Of a DNA stretch of 64,000 nucleotides, positions 45,477 through 54,721 are shown one piece after another. The first letter of the stretch is position 1. Every line of letters starts with the position of its first letter. A model generated the notes under the pieces. That model searched no databases, had not been told where the DNA came from, and saw only the letters and a list, made by a program, of their open reading frames with translations. Source of the DNA: Micavibrio sp. (lineage in GTDB: Bacteria > Pseudomonadota > Alphaproteobacteria > Micavibrionales > Micavibrionaceae); assembly GCA_026989265.1 (NCBI GenBank), contig JALSJP010000010.1:21416-85415 (forward strand), read 5' to 3'. The translations under genes and the position numbers were made by a program.

Positions 45477-46084
45477 TTTGTTTCTTCTTCTTGTTTAAAG
45501 AATATTGACACAATTATTAATATAACAACGCCACTTACAACCGCCATGTCAGCAACATTAAATGCAGGCCAGTGATAACCAGCAACATGAAAATCTAGGA
45601 AATCAATAACCGCGCCAAATCTTGCGCGATCAACAATATTGCCCAGCGCCCCGCCAATTATAAGGGCATAGCAAATGCCAAATAAATGGCTGTTTGTGCG
45701 AAGCATCCATATTGTAAATATTAGAGCTATTCCAAGTGCAACAGCGATTAAAATGGCTGGCATATACTCGCCGCCATTACTAAACATGCTAAAACTTACG
45801 CCTGTATTCCATACTATTACGATATTAAAAAATGAGGTTATTTGTATTTGCGCGTAAGGCAATATCGGCGGCGCACTCATATACCAATCTATAAGGCTAA
45901 GGCTGTTACCTTGCCCCGATGATTGCGGGCGCAAGACTAATTCAGTTATCGCCCATTTACTTATTTGGTCGATAATTAATATATCAAGGATAATGCAAAA
46001 CCATATTATGCGCTTGATTATCAAATTTTCTTTAGCTTTTGGGGGAGCTTTTTGTTGGGCTTTTTCGAGCTTAATATCATCCAT
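45473..46084 (-). CDS. lspA: Lipoprotein signal peptidase (signal peptidase II)
   Basis: LspA cleaves prolipoproteins at the lipobox. The 203-residue protein has four membrane helices and both catalytic aspartate motifs, GNIVDRARFGAVIDFLDF and FNVADMAVVSG. It has a longer N-terminal cytoplasmic extension (about 25 residues, Lys-rich) than E. coli LspA. It heads the DUF3035-M16-M16-pgi run. Confidence 0.95.
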   Translation of the reverse strand: MDDIKLEKAQQKAPPKAKENLIIKRIIWFCIILDILIIDQISKWAITELVLRPQSSGQGNSLSLIDWYMSAPPILPYAQIQITSFFNIVIVWNTGVSFSMFSNGGEYMPAILIAVALGIALIFTIWMLRTNSHLFGICYALIIGGALGNIVDRARFGAVIDFLDFHVAGYHWPAFNVADMAVVSGVVILIIVSIFFKQEEETK

Positions 46085-46119
46085 GAATTAATAATCCTGT
46101 GATTTTGCAAAACATATAA

Positions 46120-46156
46120 AGAAAAGCCAACATCAAGCATTAAGGCTGGCTTTTCT
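46120..46156 (-). terminator. Intrinsic terminator between the bufferin-like gene and lspA
   Basis: AGAAAAGCCA (46120-46129) and TGGCTTTTCT (46147-46156) form a perfect 10-bp stem. On the minus strand the stem is followed by a T-rich run, so it would end the bufferin-like transcript. It begins about 20 bases past that gene's stop. Confidence 0.8.
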
Positions 46157-46176
46157 AAAATTAAATATCAACGATA

Positions 46177-46563
46177 TTAATCGTGCTTATGCTCATCATC
46201 AGAGGCATCATCAGAGGCATCATCAGAGGCATCATCATCTTTAACTTTGTCGACAACATTTTCACCAGCATCAACAGGAGTTTCAACAGCAAGAATTGGT
46301 GTTAAAGATCCACCTGTAAGTTTCTCACAAGTTCCAGTTGGAAGAGAGATCCACTCAACGCCGCTTGCATCTTCTTTAGCAAGAGTAGCACAGCCATGTG
46401 ACTTATCAGCCGCGCCGCAACCATTCATGCCAGCTTTAACAACGCCATAGCATTTTTCTTGACCGTCTTTTGCTTTTGCTTCCATTGCTTGAGCAGATAC
46501 CGCGCCCATAGCAGTTACAGCAACTGCGCCAGCCAAAAGAGTATTTAAAGTTTTCTTATTCAT
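46177..46563 (-). CDS. DUF2282 / bufferin-type secreted peptide precursor (orphan)
   Basis: DUF2282 proteins (BufA1-type bufferins) are small periplasmic, metal-responsive peptides modified by a DUF692-family MNIO enzyme. This 128-residue protein has a signal peptide (about residues 1-26) and the four-cysteine core: EKCYGVVKAGMNGC (C38, C49), a third Cys at 58, and W-I-S-LPTGTC (C79). Unlike typical members it has a long acidic tail of DDAS repeats ending DEHKHD. No bufB or bufC partner is beside it; the gene stands alone between lspA and ribF. Confidence 0.85.
   Translation of the reverse strand: MNKKTLNTLLAGAVAVTAMGAVSAQAMEAKAKDGQEKCYGVVKAGMNGCGAADKSHGCATLAKEDASGVEWISLPTGTCEKLTGGSLTPILAVETPVDAGENVVDKVKDDDASDDASDDASDDEHKHD
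46190..46235 (-). repeat. Tandem 12-bp repeat coding the DDAS tail
   Basis: The unit gaggcatcatca is repeated three times in tandem in the 3' end of the bufferin-like gene and encodes DDAS units. Unit gain or loss would keep the frame. Confidence 0.85.
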
Positions 46564-46597
46564 AGAATTAATCCTTTTTCTATTAAGTGTGTAATTA

Positions 46598-46618
46598 TTT
46601 ACTATTTCGTATAGTAAA
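46598..46618. promoter_or_regulatory. Perfect palindrome upstream of the bufferin-like gene
   Basis: TTTACTAT-TTCGT-ATAGTAAA is a perfect 8-bp inverted repeat with a 5-base spacer, 35-55 bases upstream of the start of the DUF2282 gene and in the shared region with ribF. It could be the operator of a regulator. Confidence 0.45.
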
Positions 46619-46678
46619 AATATATGGTTACTATAATCTTGATAATAAAAAATACAATATTAAAAAGATATATAAAAT

Positions 46679-47599
46679 ATGCAGTTTTTTGAGACATATA
46701 AAAATATACCAAATAATGCGCAGGGCTGCGTCATTGTTATTGGTAATTTCGATGGTGTGCATTTGGGGCATCAGGCTTTGCTTTCTAAGGCTTATGACAT
46801 TGCGCGTGATTTGGGCAAGCCCTTGGGCGTTCTTACTTTCGAGCCTAATCCAAAGCAGCTTTTTCACCCTGATGAGCACCCCTGCCGCCTAACTCCTCGT
46901 GATTTCAAAGCAGAAAAGCTAGCAGAGCATGGCGTAGATTACGTTTTCTCACTGCCGTTTGATTGGAATTTTGCTAGTCAATCTGCGGATGATTTTATCC
47001 AAAATATTTTGCTTGATGGTCTGGAGGTGTCTCATGTAATTATTGGGTACAACTTTAGATTTGGGCAGCTTCGAAAAGGAAGCGCCGAGACTATTATGGA
47101 TGCAGGGCTGCAAGTCACTGTAATTAATGAGGTAAAAGGAGGTGGGGAGCGCAGCTATTCCTCATCTTATGTGCGACAGCTTTTGCGCCACGGGAAAATA
47201 GATCAGGCTAACTCAATCCTTGGTTGGGATTGGGAGATGCGGGGCAAAGTCTTTAAGGGCGATCAGCGCGGGCGAGAGCTTGGCTATCCCACCGCTAATA
47301 TGACGCTTGGTGAGATAGTCCACCCAGCGTACGGTGTCTACGCTTGTATGGCGCGGATAAAGGGCTGCGATACATGGATGGGCGGGGCTTGTAATATAGG
47401 AATCCGCCCGATGTTTGAGGTTAAAACCGCGCAAGTCGAGACCTATATATTCGATTTTGATCGCGAAATATATGGCGAAACTCTATGTATTAAGCCAATT
47501 AAACGCCTGCGCGGTGAGGCCAAATTCGATTCGCTAGATGAGCTTATAGAGCAAATAGGAAAAGACTGCGCACAAGCCAAGCTAATACTTGATTCTTAA
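46679..47599 (+). CDS. ribF: Bifunctional riboflavin kinase / FAD synthetase
   Basis: RibF makes FMN and FAD from riboflavin. The 306-residue protein has the nucleotidyltransferase start GNFDGVHLGHQALL, the SSYVRQLL motif before the kinase domain, and the kinase signature VFKGDQRGRELGYPTAN with GVYACM. Followed 50 bases later by ileS, a common order. Confidence 0.95.
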   Translation: MQFFETYKNIPNNAQGCVIVIGNFDGVHLGHQALLSKAYDIARDLGKPLGVLTFEPNPKQLFHPDEHPCRLTPRDFKAEKLAEHGVDYVFSLPFDWNFASQSADDFIQNILLDGLEVSHVIIGYNFRFGQLRKGSAETIMDAGLQVTVINEVKGGGERSYSSSYVRQLLRHGKIDQANSILGWDWEMRGKVFKGDQRGRELGYPTANMTLGEIVHPAYGVYACMARIKGCDTWMGGACNIGIRPMFEVKTAQVETYIFDFDREIYGETLCIKPIKRLRGEAKFDSLDELIEQIGKDCAQAKLILDS

Positions 47600-47649
47600 T
47601 AGAATTATCGCCATAATGCTGCGCGTTAACCTATACATAAAGAAAAATT

Positions 47650-50541
47650 ATGACTAATAATAAAAAAGATGACTACCGCGAAACTGTTTTCTTGCCGAAA
47701 ACGGACTTTCCTATGCGTGGGGGTTTGGCAAAAAAAGAGCCTGAAATGCTGGATAAATGGGATGAAATCGGGCTTTATAAGCAGCTACGCGAGAACGCCG
47801 AAGGTAAGCCGAAATTCATTCTTCATGACGGCCCGCCATATGCTAATGGAAATATCCATATGGGGCATGCAGTTAATAAAATCCTTAAAGATGTAATTGT
47901 TAAATCCAAGGGAATGAGCGGGTTTGACGCGCCTTATGTACCAGGGTGGGATTGCCACGGTCTTCCGATTGAATGGAAAATCGAGGAGAAATACCGTAAT
48001 AAAGGCTTGGATAAGGATGATGTCCCTATCCTTGAATTCCGCGAGGAATGCCGCGTATTTGCGCGGGATTGGGTAGGCAAACAAAGCTCCCAATTCCAAA
48101 GACTTGGCATTAGTGGAGAGTGGGATAACCCCTACCTAACCCTTACTAATCGCGCGGAAAGCAAGATATCAAAAGAGATACATAAATTTGCCCGTAACGG
48201 CTCACTATATCGCGGTAAGAAAATCGTTATGTGGTCGGTGGTGGAAAAAACTTCCCTCGCCGAAGCAGAAATTGAATATAAAGAGCATAAATCCGTGACA
48301 ATTTGGGTAATGTTTCACGTGAAACATAGCAAGAACAAACTGCTTGATGGCACAGATATTGTTATCTGGACGACCACGCCTTGGACTATTCCATCAAATC
48401 GCGCCGTAGCGTTTAGTATTAATGTTGAATATGGGGTTTATGAAGTTAAATCCGTGTCAGAAGATAGCCCCGTTGAAATCGGCGCAAAGCTAGTAATGGC
48501 AGTGTCTTTGGCAGAAGAGGTTATGAAGCAAGGCAAGGTTGAGAAATTTGAATTGCTTGGGACGTTAAATAGCTCTGATCTAGTAGGCATCATTTGCAGC
48601 CACCCATTATCTAAGCGCAATGAATATTACCAATATGACGTGCCGATGCTTGTTGGCGAGTTTGTAACCGATGAGGCGGGAACAGGGATTGTTCATATCG
48701 CCCCCGATCACGGCGAAGATGATTTTAATTTGGTGCGTGAACAACAAAATAGTGCTGCCTTATCAAAAGTCACGCAAGAACCTATAGAAATCACAGATAA
48801 TGTCACAGATGACGGAAAATTCCGCCCGCATGTTGGCATATTCGCGGGGCTTGAGGTCTACACTCAAAAAGGCAAGCTTGGTGACGGTAATTTCGCAGTG
48901 CTTAGAGAGCTTGCAGAGGCAGGTAAATTGCTGGGTAAGAAAAGCGTAACCCACGAATATCCTCATTCTTGGAGGTCAAAAGCTCCCGTGATTTTCCGCT
49001 CCGCTAGCCCGCAATGGTTTATTGCAATGGACGGGGAAAATAAAATCCGCCAAAAAGCATTAGAAGCTATCAAGGAAACTAAATGGCATCCTGAAAAGGG
49101 CGAGACTCGCATAACAGCGATGATTGAAAGCCGCCCTGATTGGTGCATATCGCGTCAACGCTCTTGGGGGGTGCCGATTGCCCTGTTTTTAAATAAGAAA
49201 ACAAACGAAATTTTGATAGATGAAGATGTTTTCACCCGCATAGCTGATATTTTTGAGGCTGAGGGCGCGGATGCTTGGTGGAAAGACGGAGCGGCGCAAC
49301 GCTTCTTGGGAGATAAATATAGCGCCGAGGACTACATTCAAATATTTGATATTGTTGATGTTTGGTTCGAAAGTGGCTCTACCCATGAGTTTGTGGTTGG
49401 CGATACCGAGACTTGGGATTGCTATAAGGGCGCAACTAAGATCGACCTTTACATGGAAGGCTCTGACCAGCATCGCGGCTGGTTCCATTCTTCATTATTG
49501 GAGAGCTGCGGCACTAAGGGAAGTGCGCCATATAAAAATGTGATGACGCATGGATTTGTGCTTGATGATAAGGGCTATAAAATGTCTAAATCCGTTGGCA
49601 ATGTCGTTGATCCGCTTAAGATGACAAATCAATACGGAGCGGATATTATCCGCCTGTGGGTTATGCTATCGGATTATACCGAGGATATCCGCATAGGCAA
49701 GGATACGCTTAAAAATACTGGTGATTTATACCGTAGAATTAGAAATACGCTACGTTTCATATTGGGGTCATTAGATGGTTTCAGCACTGATGAACGCCTC
49801 AATATTTCGGATTATGAAAACATGCCAGAGCTAGAACGCCTTATGCTCCATAAATTATCGGAGATGGATGTATTTGTTCGTAAATCCATAGATAGTTATG
49901 AGTTCGGCAAGATAGCTAAAGAGCTACATAGTTTTTGTAACGAAGATTTATCGGCATTTTATTTCGACATCCGTAAAGACCGCCTTTATTGTGATCGCGC
50001 GGATAGTTTTGAGCGTAGAGCTTGCCGAACCGTCATGGCAGAAATATTTAACTGCCTAACCGCGTGGCTTGCGCCTATCCTTAGCTTCACAGCAGAAGAA
50101 GCGTGGTCTCATCGCCCCAAAGGCGTTTTTGAAGACGCTAAAAGCGTGCATCTGCGCGAGTTTCCATTAATTCCAGCAAGCTGGTTTGCAGAAGAAATTG
50201 CTCATAGGTGGAAAGAGATTCTAGTTTTGCGTAAAGATGTTTTTGAAGCTATTGAGCCATTGCGTGCTAGCAAAGAGCTTGGCTCATCTTTAGAAGCTGT
50301 GCCTATTGTTAAGACAAGATCACCCGTATTATTGGACATGTATGAGGAATTGGCTGATTTATGCATCACTTCACATTTATCTGTTCATGAGGGCGAGCCA
50401 AGCTTATGCATTGAAAAAGCAGAAGGGCATAAATGCGAGCGATGCTGGAAAGTTATGCCAGAAGTACATGCAGATACTAAATTATGCAATCGCTGCACTG
50501 ATGCGGTTAAAGCGCACAAGACCAGTAGTAAGGCAGCTTAA
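47650..50541 (+). CDS. ileS: Isoleucyl-tRNA synthetase
   Basis: The 963-residue protein has the class I motifs [12 protein letters not shown] (HIGH-type) and [10 protein letters not shown] (KMSKS), the editing domain (TTPWTIPSN ... [12 protein letters not shown]), and a C-terminal zinc motif C-x2-C ... C-x2-C (CERCWK, CNRCTD). It is the bacterial type with intact zinc ribbon. Two bases separate it from the next gene. Confidence 0.97.
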   Translation: MTNNKKDDYRETVFLPKTDFPMRGGLAKKEPEMLDKWDEIGLYKQLRENAEGKPKFILHDGPPYANGNIHMGHAVNKILKDVIVKSKGMSGFDAPYVPGWDCHGLPIEWKIEEKYRNKGLDKDDVPILEFREECRVFARDWVGKQSSQFQRLGISGEWDNPYLTLTNRAESKISKEIHKFARNGSLYRGKKIVMWSVVEKTSLAEAEIEYKEHKSVTIWVMFHVKHSKNKLLDGTDIVIWTTTPWTIPSNRAVAFSINVEYGVYEVKSVSEDSPVEIGAKLVMAVSLAEEVMKQGKVEKFELLGTLNSSDLVGIICSHPLSKRNEYYQYDVPMLVGEFVTDEAGTGIVHIAPDHGEDDFNLVREQQNSAALSKVTQEPIEITDNVTDDGKFRPHVGIFAGLEVYTQKGKLGDGNFAVLRELAEAGKLLGKKSVTHEYPHSWRSKAPVIFRSASPQWFIAMDGENKIRQKALEAIKETKWHPEKGETRITAMIESRPDWCISRQRSWGVPIALFLNKKTNEILIDEDVFTRIADIFEAEGADAWWKDGAAQRFLGDKYSAEDYIQIFDIVDVWFESGSTHEFVVGDTETWDCYKGATKIDLYMEGSDQHRGWFHSSLLESCGTKGSAPYKNVMTHGFVLDDKGYKMSKSVGNVVDPLKMTNQYGADIIRLWVMLSDYTEDIRIGKDTLKNTGDLYRRIRNTLRFILGSLDGFSTDERLNISDYENMPELERLMLHKLSEMDVFVRKSIDSYEFGKIAKELHSFCNEDLSAFYFDIRKDRLYCDRADSFERRACRTVMAEIFNCLTAWLAPILSFTAEEAWSHRPKGVFEDAKSVHLREFPLIPASWFAEEIAHRWKEILVLRKDVFEAIEPLRASKELGSSLEAVPIVKTRSPVLLDMYEELADLCITSHLSVHEGEPSLCIEKAEGHKCERCWKVMPEVHADTKLCNRCTDAVKAHKTSSKAA

Positions 50542-50543
50542 TA

Positions 50544-51458
50544 ATGAGCGCTAACAATAATAAATTATCATTTTACGCTGGATATGCCGCTATTTTCATC
50601 GTTAGTATTTTAATTTTGACAAAAACCTATGCATATCATCAAAGTGATTCAGTTAGCATTTTATCATCATTAATTGATTCTATCATGGATTCGATTGTCT
50701 CTATCATGGCACTGGCTAGTATTCACTACGCAAGTAAGCCCGCGGATAAAGAGCATCGCTGGGGTCATGGCAAGATGGAGGCAGTATCTGCGCTGTTCCA
50801 AGCGGCTATAATTACGGGCGGCGGTGCGTTCCTTGTGTTTGAGGCGATAAACCGCATGTTTAATCCCGTGGAGGTGACTCATCATCTGGTAGGTATTTAT
50901 GTGATGATTCTTTCAATTGTGCTTTCTGTTATCCTTGTGATGATACAAAGATATGCAGTGAGTAAAACTGGCTCACTCGCCGTGGAAGCAGATAGCGTGC
51001 ATTACGGCAGTGACGTTGCGATTAATGCTGGAACTATCGCTATCCTTGGGTTTGGTGTTTATGGCGCGCCGCTATGGCTTGATCCACTATTTGCAATTTT
51101 TGTGGCGTTTTTCATGGCATATATAGCGCGCGGTATTGCGTTTAAGTCTTTGGATATGCTGCTTGATCGGGAATTACCCGATGATGATAGAGCGCAAATA
51201 ATTGCTGTAATAGAAGATAATGATAAAGTTTTAGGCTGGCATGACTTGCGCACTAGACTTAATGGGTCGTGCTATGTTATATCCTTTGATATTGAGGCTG
51301 ATCCAGATATGACTTTATTTGATGCGCATGAAATTGCTCATGAGTTAGAGCATTCTATTGTTGAAATTTATAAAAATGCAGAGATATTAATTCATATTGA
51401 TCCGCACGGTCATATGGAAGAATGCACCCGCCACCGCGTTAAGGGCGTTCATATTTGA
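50544..51458 (+). CDS. Cation-diffusion-facilitator (FieF/YiiP-like) metal efflux transporter
   Basis: The 304-residue protein has six membrane helices. The metal site in helix 2 is shown by SLIDSIMDS, and helix 5 carries HYGSDV. A C-terminal cytoplasmic metallochaperone-like domain has HDLRTRLNGSCYVISFDIEADPDMTLFDAH and H-I-DPH. The D-x3-D and H-x3-D pattern is that of Zn/Fe-type CDF proteins. It follows ileS and ends two bases from the convergent protease gene. Confidence 0.92.
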   Translation: MSANNNKLSFYAGYAAIFIVSILILTKTYAYHQSDSVSILSSLIDSIMDSIVSIMALASIHYASKPADKEHRWGHGKMEAVSALFQAAIITGGGAFLVFEAINRMFNPVEVTHHLVGIYVMILSIVLSVILVMIQRYAVSKTGSLAVEADSVHYGSDVAINAGTIAILGFGVYGAPLWLDPLFAIFVAFFMAYIARGIAFKSLDMLLDRELPDDDRAQIIAVIEDNDKVLGWHDLRTRLNGSCYVISFDIEADPDMTLFDAHEIAHELEHSIVEIYKNAEILIHIDPHGHMEECTRHRVKGVHI

Positions 51459-51459
51459 A

Positions 51460-52458
51460 TTAACGTGCAGAAGCTACAATAGTAGATGGCTTATCCTCGG
51501 TAGTGTGCAGCCACCATGCCTCACGATTTATAGAGAAAATCGGCTTATAATGAGATACGCTGCTCGCTGTTCGCATGATCTTACTTTGGTTGTCGAGGAT
51601 AACCGCGCCGCGCTCTGAATATACAACTAGCACAGCATGAGCCATATTTTTTTGTAAATCCTGCACAATGGCAATGCGCATGCGGTCTTCTGGAACTCCC
51701 AAAGCTCTAAGGGCTACGTATTTTGCAATTGCGAAATCTTCACAATCTCCGCCGCGTGTCATAAATTCGATAGGGGTCGCCCAGTAATCTGACTTACCCC
51801 AATTTTTGCTATCTACTATATATTTCTTTTTATTCATCATAGCGTCAACTTGTTTGGCCATTTGATAAATAGATTCTGATTTATATTCTGCAAGCTCGGC
51901 TTTTAGACCTTGTATTAATGGCTCAGAGCTTTGTTTGCTTAATGCTTTGTCAAAGCGTTTGAACATATCGCTCCATTTTGTAAATGCCTTAAGGTTAGTG
52001 GATTTTCTTTCCGTTGCCCCGAAAAGCTTGGGATATTTATTCATATTTTTAAATGATGCGGTACTTGCTGATGCCAATATTAGGCGCGCGGGAACGTCTT
52101 TTATCGGCGCGGCATGTGATTTCTTTGTAATGCTTGTAAGAGCTGTAAAACATAATAGAGTTGCAGCGACTAATCTTATTGTTTTTTGACGTAGCAATAA
52201 TCTTGTGAGTTGGAATTTTGTGATTTTGCTTTGTTCTAAGAATATTTGACCAAGTGGCTTTTGCGTTTCTTTTTGTGTGCGCAAAGCACTTTTTAATTCC
52301 GAAGGGGAGATCTTACCATTAAGGACAAGGCTTTCTCCAAGCCTATTACGGCTTATAGAGTTTTTTATATGTCTCAAAATTCCAGAGTTTATTTTATTTT
52401 TATGTTTAGCCATATTATTATACACAGTGTCCTTTCGGCAATATACGCAATTATTCAT
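51460..52458 (-). CDS. LapG-like transglutaminase-fold cysteine protease with N-terminal MshEN-like (c-di-GMP-binding type) domain
   Basis: The 332-residue protein has two linked parts. Residues about 39-91 match the tandem MshEN pattern of GspE/PilB-type ATPases: RLGESLVLNGKI ... LKSALRTQ, then PLGQIFLEQSKI ... LTRLLLRQ. A hydrophobic segment follows (about 95-111). Residues about 120-332 are a bacterial transglutaminase-like cysteine proteinase of the LapG type, with Cys in RGGDCEDFA, His in AHAVL and Asp in ILDNQ. In LapG systems cytoplasmic c-di-GMP controls periplasmic adhesin cleavage through LapD; here both parts are in one chain. Upstream starts GTG and ATG near 52413-52425 cannot be excluded. 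Confidence 0.75.
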   Translation of the reverse strand: MNNCVYCRKDTVYNNMAKHKNKINSGILRHIKNSISRNRLGESLVLNGKISPSELKSALRTQKETQKPLGQIFLEQSKITKFQLTRLLLRQKTIRLVAATLLCFTALTSITKKSHAAPIKDVPARLILASASTASFKNMNKYPKLFGATERKSTNLKAFTKWSDMFKRFDKALSKQSSEPLIQGLKAELAEYKSESIYQMAKQVDAMMNKKKYIVDSKNWGKSDYWATPIEFMTRGGDCEDFAIAKYVALRALGVPEDRMRIAIVQDLQKNMAHAVLVVYSERGAVILDNQSKIMRTASSVSHYKPIFSINREAWWLHTTEDKPSTIVASAR

Positions 52459-52545
52459 TTATACATCTCTATTAAACACTAGAAAGATTGACGAATTACT
52501 AATATTGTCTAATATTCGAAATAAAAAAGGATGGGATTTTGTAAA

Positions 52546-54066
52546 ATGCCAAATAAACAGATGAATAACGTAGATATTATTAATGCAATGAAGGAGTCAT
52601 CTGTTCTTGTTGTCGGGGATATAATGCTTGATCGCTTTGTTTATGGCAGCGTTGATCGAATTTCACCCGAAAGCCCTGTTCCTGTTTTATCAGTTAAGCG
52701 CGAGAATGTAATGCTAGGCGGGGCGGGTAATACTCTTTCTAATTTGAGGCATCTTGGCGCGCAAGGTAAGATTTTATCTGTTGTTGGGGATGATATTGTT
52801 GGCAAACAAATAACAGAGCTTGCTCAAAATCAAAATATAGATGTTTCTGGTCTTATTGCATCAAAAGACCGCTCCTCTATTGTAAAAACGCGTTTTCTAG
52901 CAGGGCATCAGCAGCTTTTACGCAGCGATTATGAGCAAACGGAGGATATATCATCAGAATTGGCAGATGATTTATTGGGAAGATTAAACGAACTATTAGA
53001 CGGCGTTAAGGTTATAATCCTATCTGACTATGGTAAGGGAGTTCTTAGCAATAAAATTATCAAATCAATTATAGATGTTGCTAGTAAACGTGAAATCCTT
53101 GTTTTGGTTGATCCTAAAGGCAAGGATTATAGCATATATGCGGGCGCGGATATTGTTACTCCGAATAAAAATGAACTATCAGAGGCAACAGGCGGCATGG
53201 CGGTTGATAGCGACGAGCAAGTGGTTAGCGCGGCTCAGAATTTAGTAAGTAATAGCGGTATAAAAGCCGTGATTGCCACGCGTTCAAAAGACGGTATAAG
53301 CGTTATACAAGATCAGGGGACTACTCATATCAGAAGTGCTTGCGATATTGAGGTATTCGATGTTTCTGGGGCTGGCGATACCGTTATTGCAACAATTGCA
53401 GCCGCGCTTGCGGCGGGCTTTGATATCATAATGGCAGCATCACTTGCCAATATTGCAGGAAGCATTGTTGTATCAAAAGTTGGAACTGCGCCAATTCGCG
53501 CGCAAGAGCTAATAGAGGCGCTGCATAATCAAGATGTTCAAACCGAAACTAATCGCCCAAGCATATCTAGAACAAGGCAAGCCCCTGTTCTAGCCCATGA
53601 CGCTGCGCGTGAGGAAATATTGCGCTGGAAGGCTCGAGGTTTAAAAGTTGGCTTTACAAATGGATGTTTTGACATTTTGCATTATGGTCATGTCACATAT
53701 TTAAATGATGCGCGCCATAAATGTGACCGCCTTATAATTGGTCTTAATAGCGATTCTTCGGTGCGAGTTTTAAAAGGCGAGACGCGCCCCGTACATGATG
53801 AGAATTCGCGGGCTGCGGTTTTGGCGGCTTTAGGATCAGTGGATATGGTCGTATTATTTGGCGCAAAGCAGGCTGGCGATGATAACACGGCTTGTGAATT
53901 ACTAAATCATCTTCAGCCCGATATTTACTTTAAAGGCGGAGATTACACAATAGATCAAATACCAGAAGCTCCAACGGTTCAAAGCTATGGCGGCATAGTT
54001 GATGTTATGCCCGTATATGAAGGTCACAGCACCACAAATTCCATAAAGAAGATGGTAAGTAATTAA
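52546..54066 (+). CDS. hldE: Bifunctional heptose-7-phosphate kinase / heptose-1-phosphate adenylyltransferase
   Basis: HldE supplies ADP-heptose for the LPS inner core. Its N-terminal PfkB-type kinase has GDIMLDRFVYGSVDRISPESPVPV, the LGGAGN motif and the ATP site VFDVSGAGDTVIATIAAALA. Its C-terminal nucleotidyltransferase has GFTNGCFDILHYGHVTYL. The ATG at 52546 is preferred because the ribosome-binding-like AAGGATG overlaps the first ATG (52531); the exact start stays uncertain. The organism thus makes heptose-containing LPS. Confidence 0.93.
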   Translation: MPNKQMNNVDIINAMKESSVLVVGDIMLDRFVYGSVDRISPESPVPVLSVKRENVMLGGAGNTLSNLRHLGAQGKILSVVGDDIVGKQITELAQNQNIDVSGLIASKDRSSIVKTRFLAGHQQLLRSDYEQTEDISSELADDLLGRLNELLDGVKVIILSDYGKGVLSNKIIKSIIDVASKREILVLVDPKGKDYSIYAGADIVTPNKNELSEATGGMAVDSDEQVVSAAQNLVSNSGIKAVIATRSKDGISVIQDQGTTHIRSACDIEVFDVSGAGDTVIATIAAALAAGFDIIMAASLANIAGSIVVSKVGTAPIRAQELIEALHNQDVQTETNRPSISRTRQAPVLAHDAAREEILRWKARGLKVGFTNGCFDILHYGHVTYLNDARHKCDRLIIGLNSDSSVRVLKGETRPVHDENSRAAVLAALGSVDMVVLFGAKQAGDDNTACELLNHLQPDIYFKGGDYTIDQIPEAPTVQSYGGIVDVMPVYEGHSTTNSIKKMVSN

Positions 54067-54139
54067 AGAGCTGTACCTATAGCAAAAGAATTGCTAGAAT
54101 CTCTTTCAGTGATTTCTAGTTTTATATAGGGTTAATTCT

Positions 54140-54706
54140 ATGCGTTCTTTTATATCTGTGACTGCTTGCCTCTCCTTTATATTATTGTCAGGCTGCTACT
54201 ATGGCGCGCCAACCCCTATGCCACGTGGCTATAGCTCATATAATCAAGAGCTTAAATCTGTTGATGGGGCAAAAGTACGGCAAATCGGCTATGACTATAG
54301 TCTTGATAATAATAAAGCCGCATTAGATGAATTCCTCCCGATAGCGCAAGAGCTTGCCGAAATGCTTGATGAGAAACTCCCATCTGGAATGGATAGAGTT
54401 TATCTGAATATCCCTGCAAATACTGCATTTTACAATAGTTTTGATCATTTGTTGCGCGGCGAACTAAGCCAGCTTGGCTATGTTCTAGTTAGCCCCGATA
54501 ATTCTGATAACGCAATGCGCGTTGATTTTGTTGCAAAACCTATCCCAACAGAATGTAAGCCTAATAACCTATATATAGCGCTGGCTATAAATGTTATTGA
54601 TAATTTGCCATCAGATATAATCGGTGATTTTTATAATGCTCCGACCTATGGCTATCGCCCTGCAGGGTTTGTTGAAATAGATATTCCAAAATGTGTATCT
54701 AAATAA
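54140..54706 (+). CDS. Outer-membrane lipoprotein, TrbH/FlgO-like fold suspected
   Basis: The 188-residue protein has a clear lipobox (LLSGC, Cys19). Residues about 70-130 read EFLPIAQELAEMLDEKLPSGMDRVYLNIPA ... FDHLLRGELSQLGYVLVSPD. This order of helix, strand and helix is seen in TrbH conjugation lipoproteins and in FlgO/CsgG-like lipoprotein domains. No proven homologue is recognised. It is followed closely by a second lipoprotein of related design. Confidence 0.45.
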   Translation: MRSFISVTACLSFILLSGCYYGAPTPMPRGYSSYNQELKSVDGAKVRQIGYDYSLDNNKAALDEFLPIAQELAEMLDEKLPSGMDRVYLNIPANTAFYNSFDHLLRGELSQLGYVLVSPDNSDNAMRVDFVAKPIPTECKPNNLYIALAINVIDNLPSDIIGDFYNAPTYGYRPAGFVEIDIPKCVSK

Positions 54707-54721
54707 ATTTAAAGGTGTTAA

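Noticed and set aside
46120..46156. Mobile-element inverted repeat
   Set aside because: The perfect 10-bp arms are better explained as a terminator; there is no second copy or transposase.
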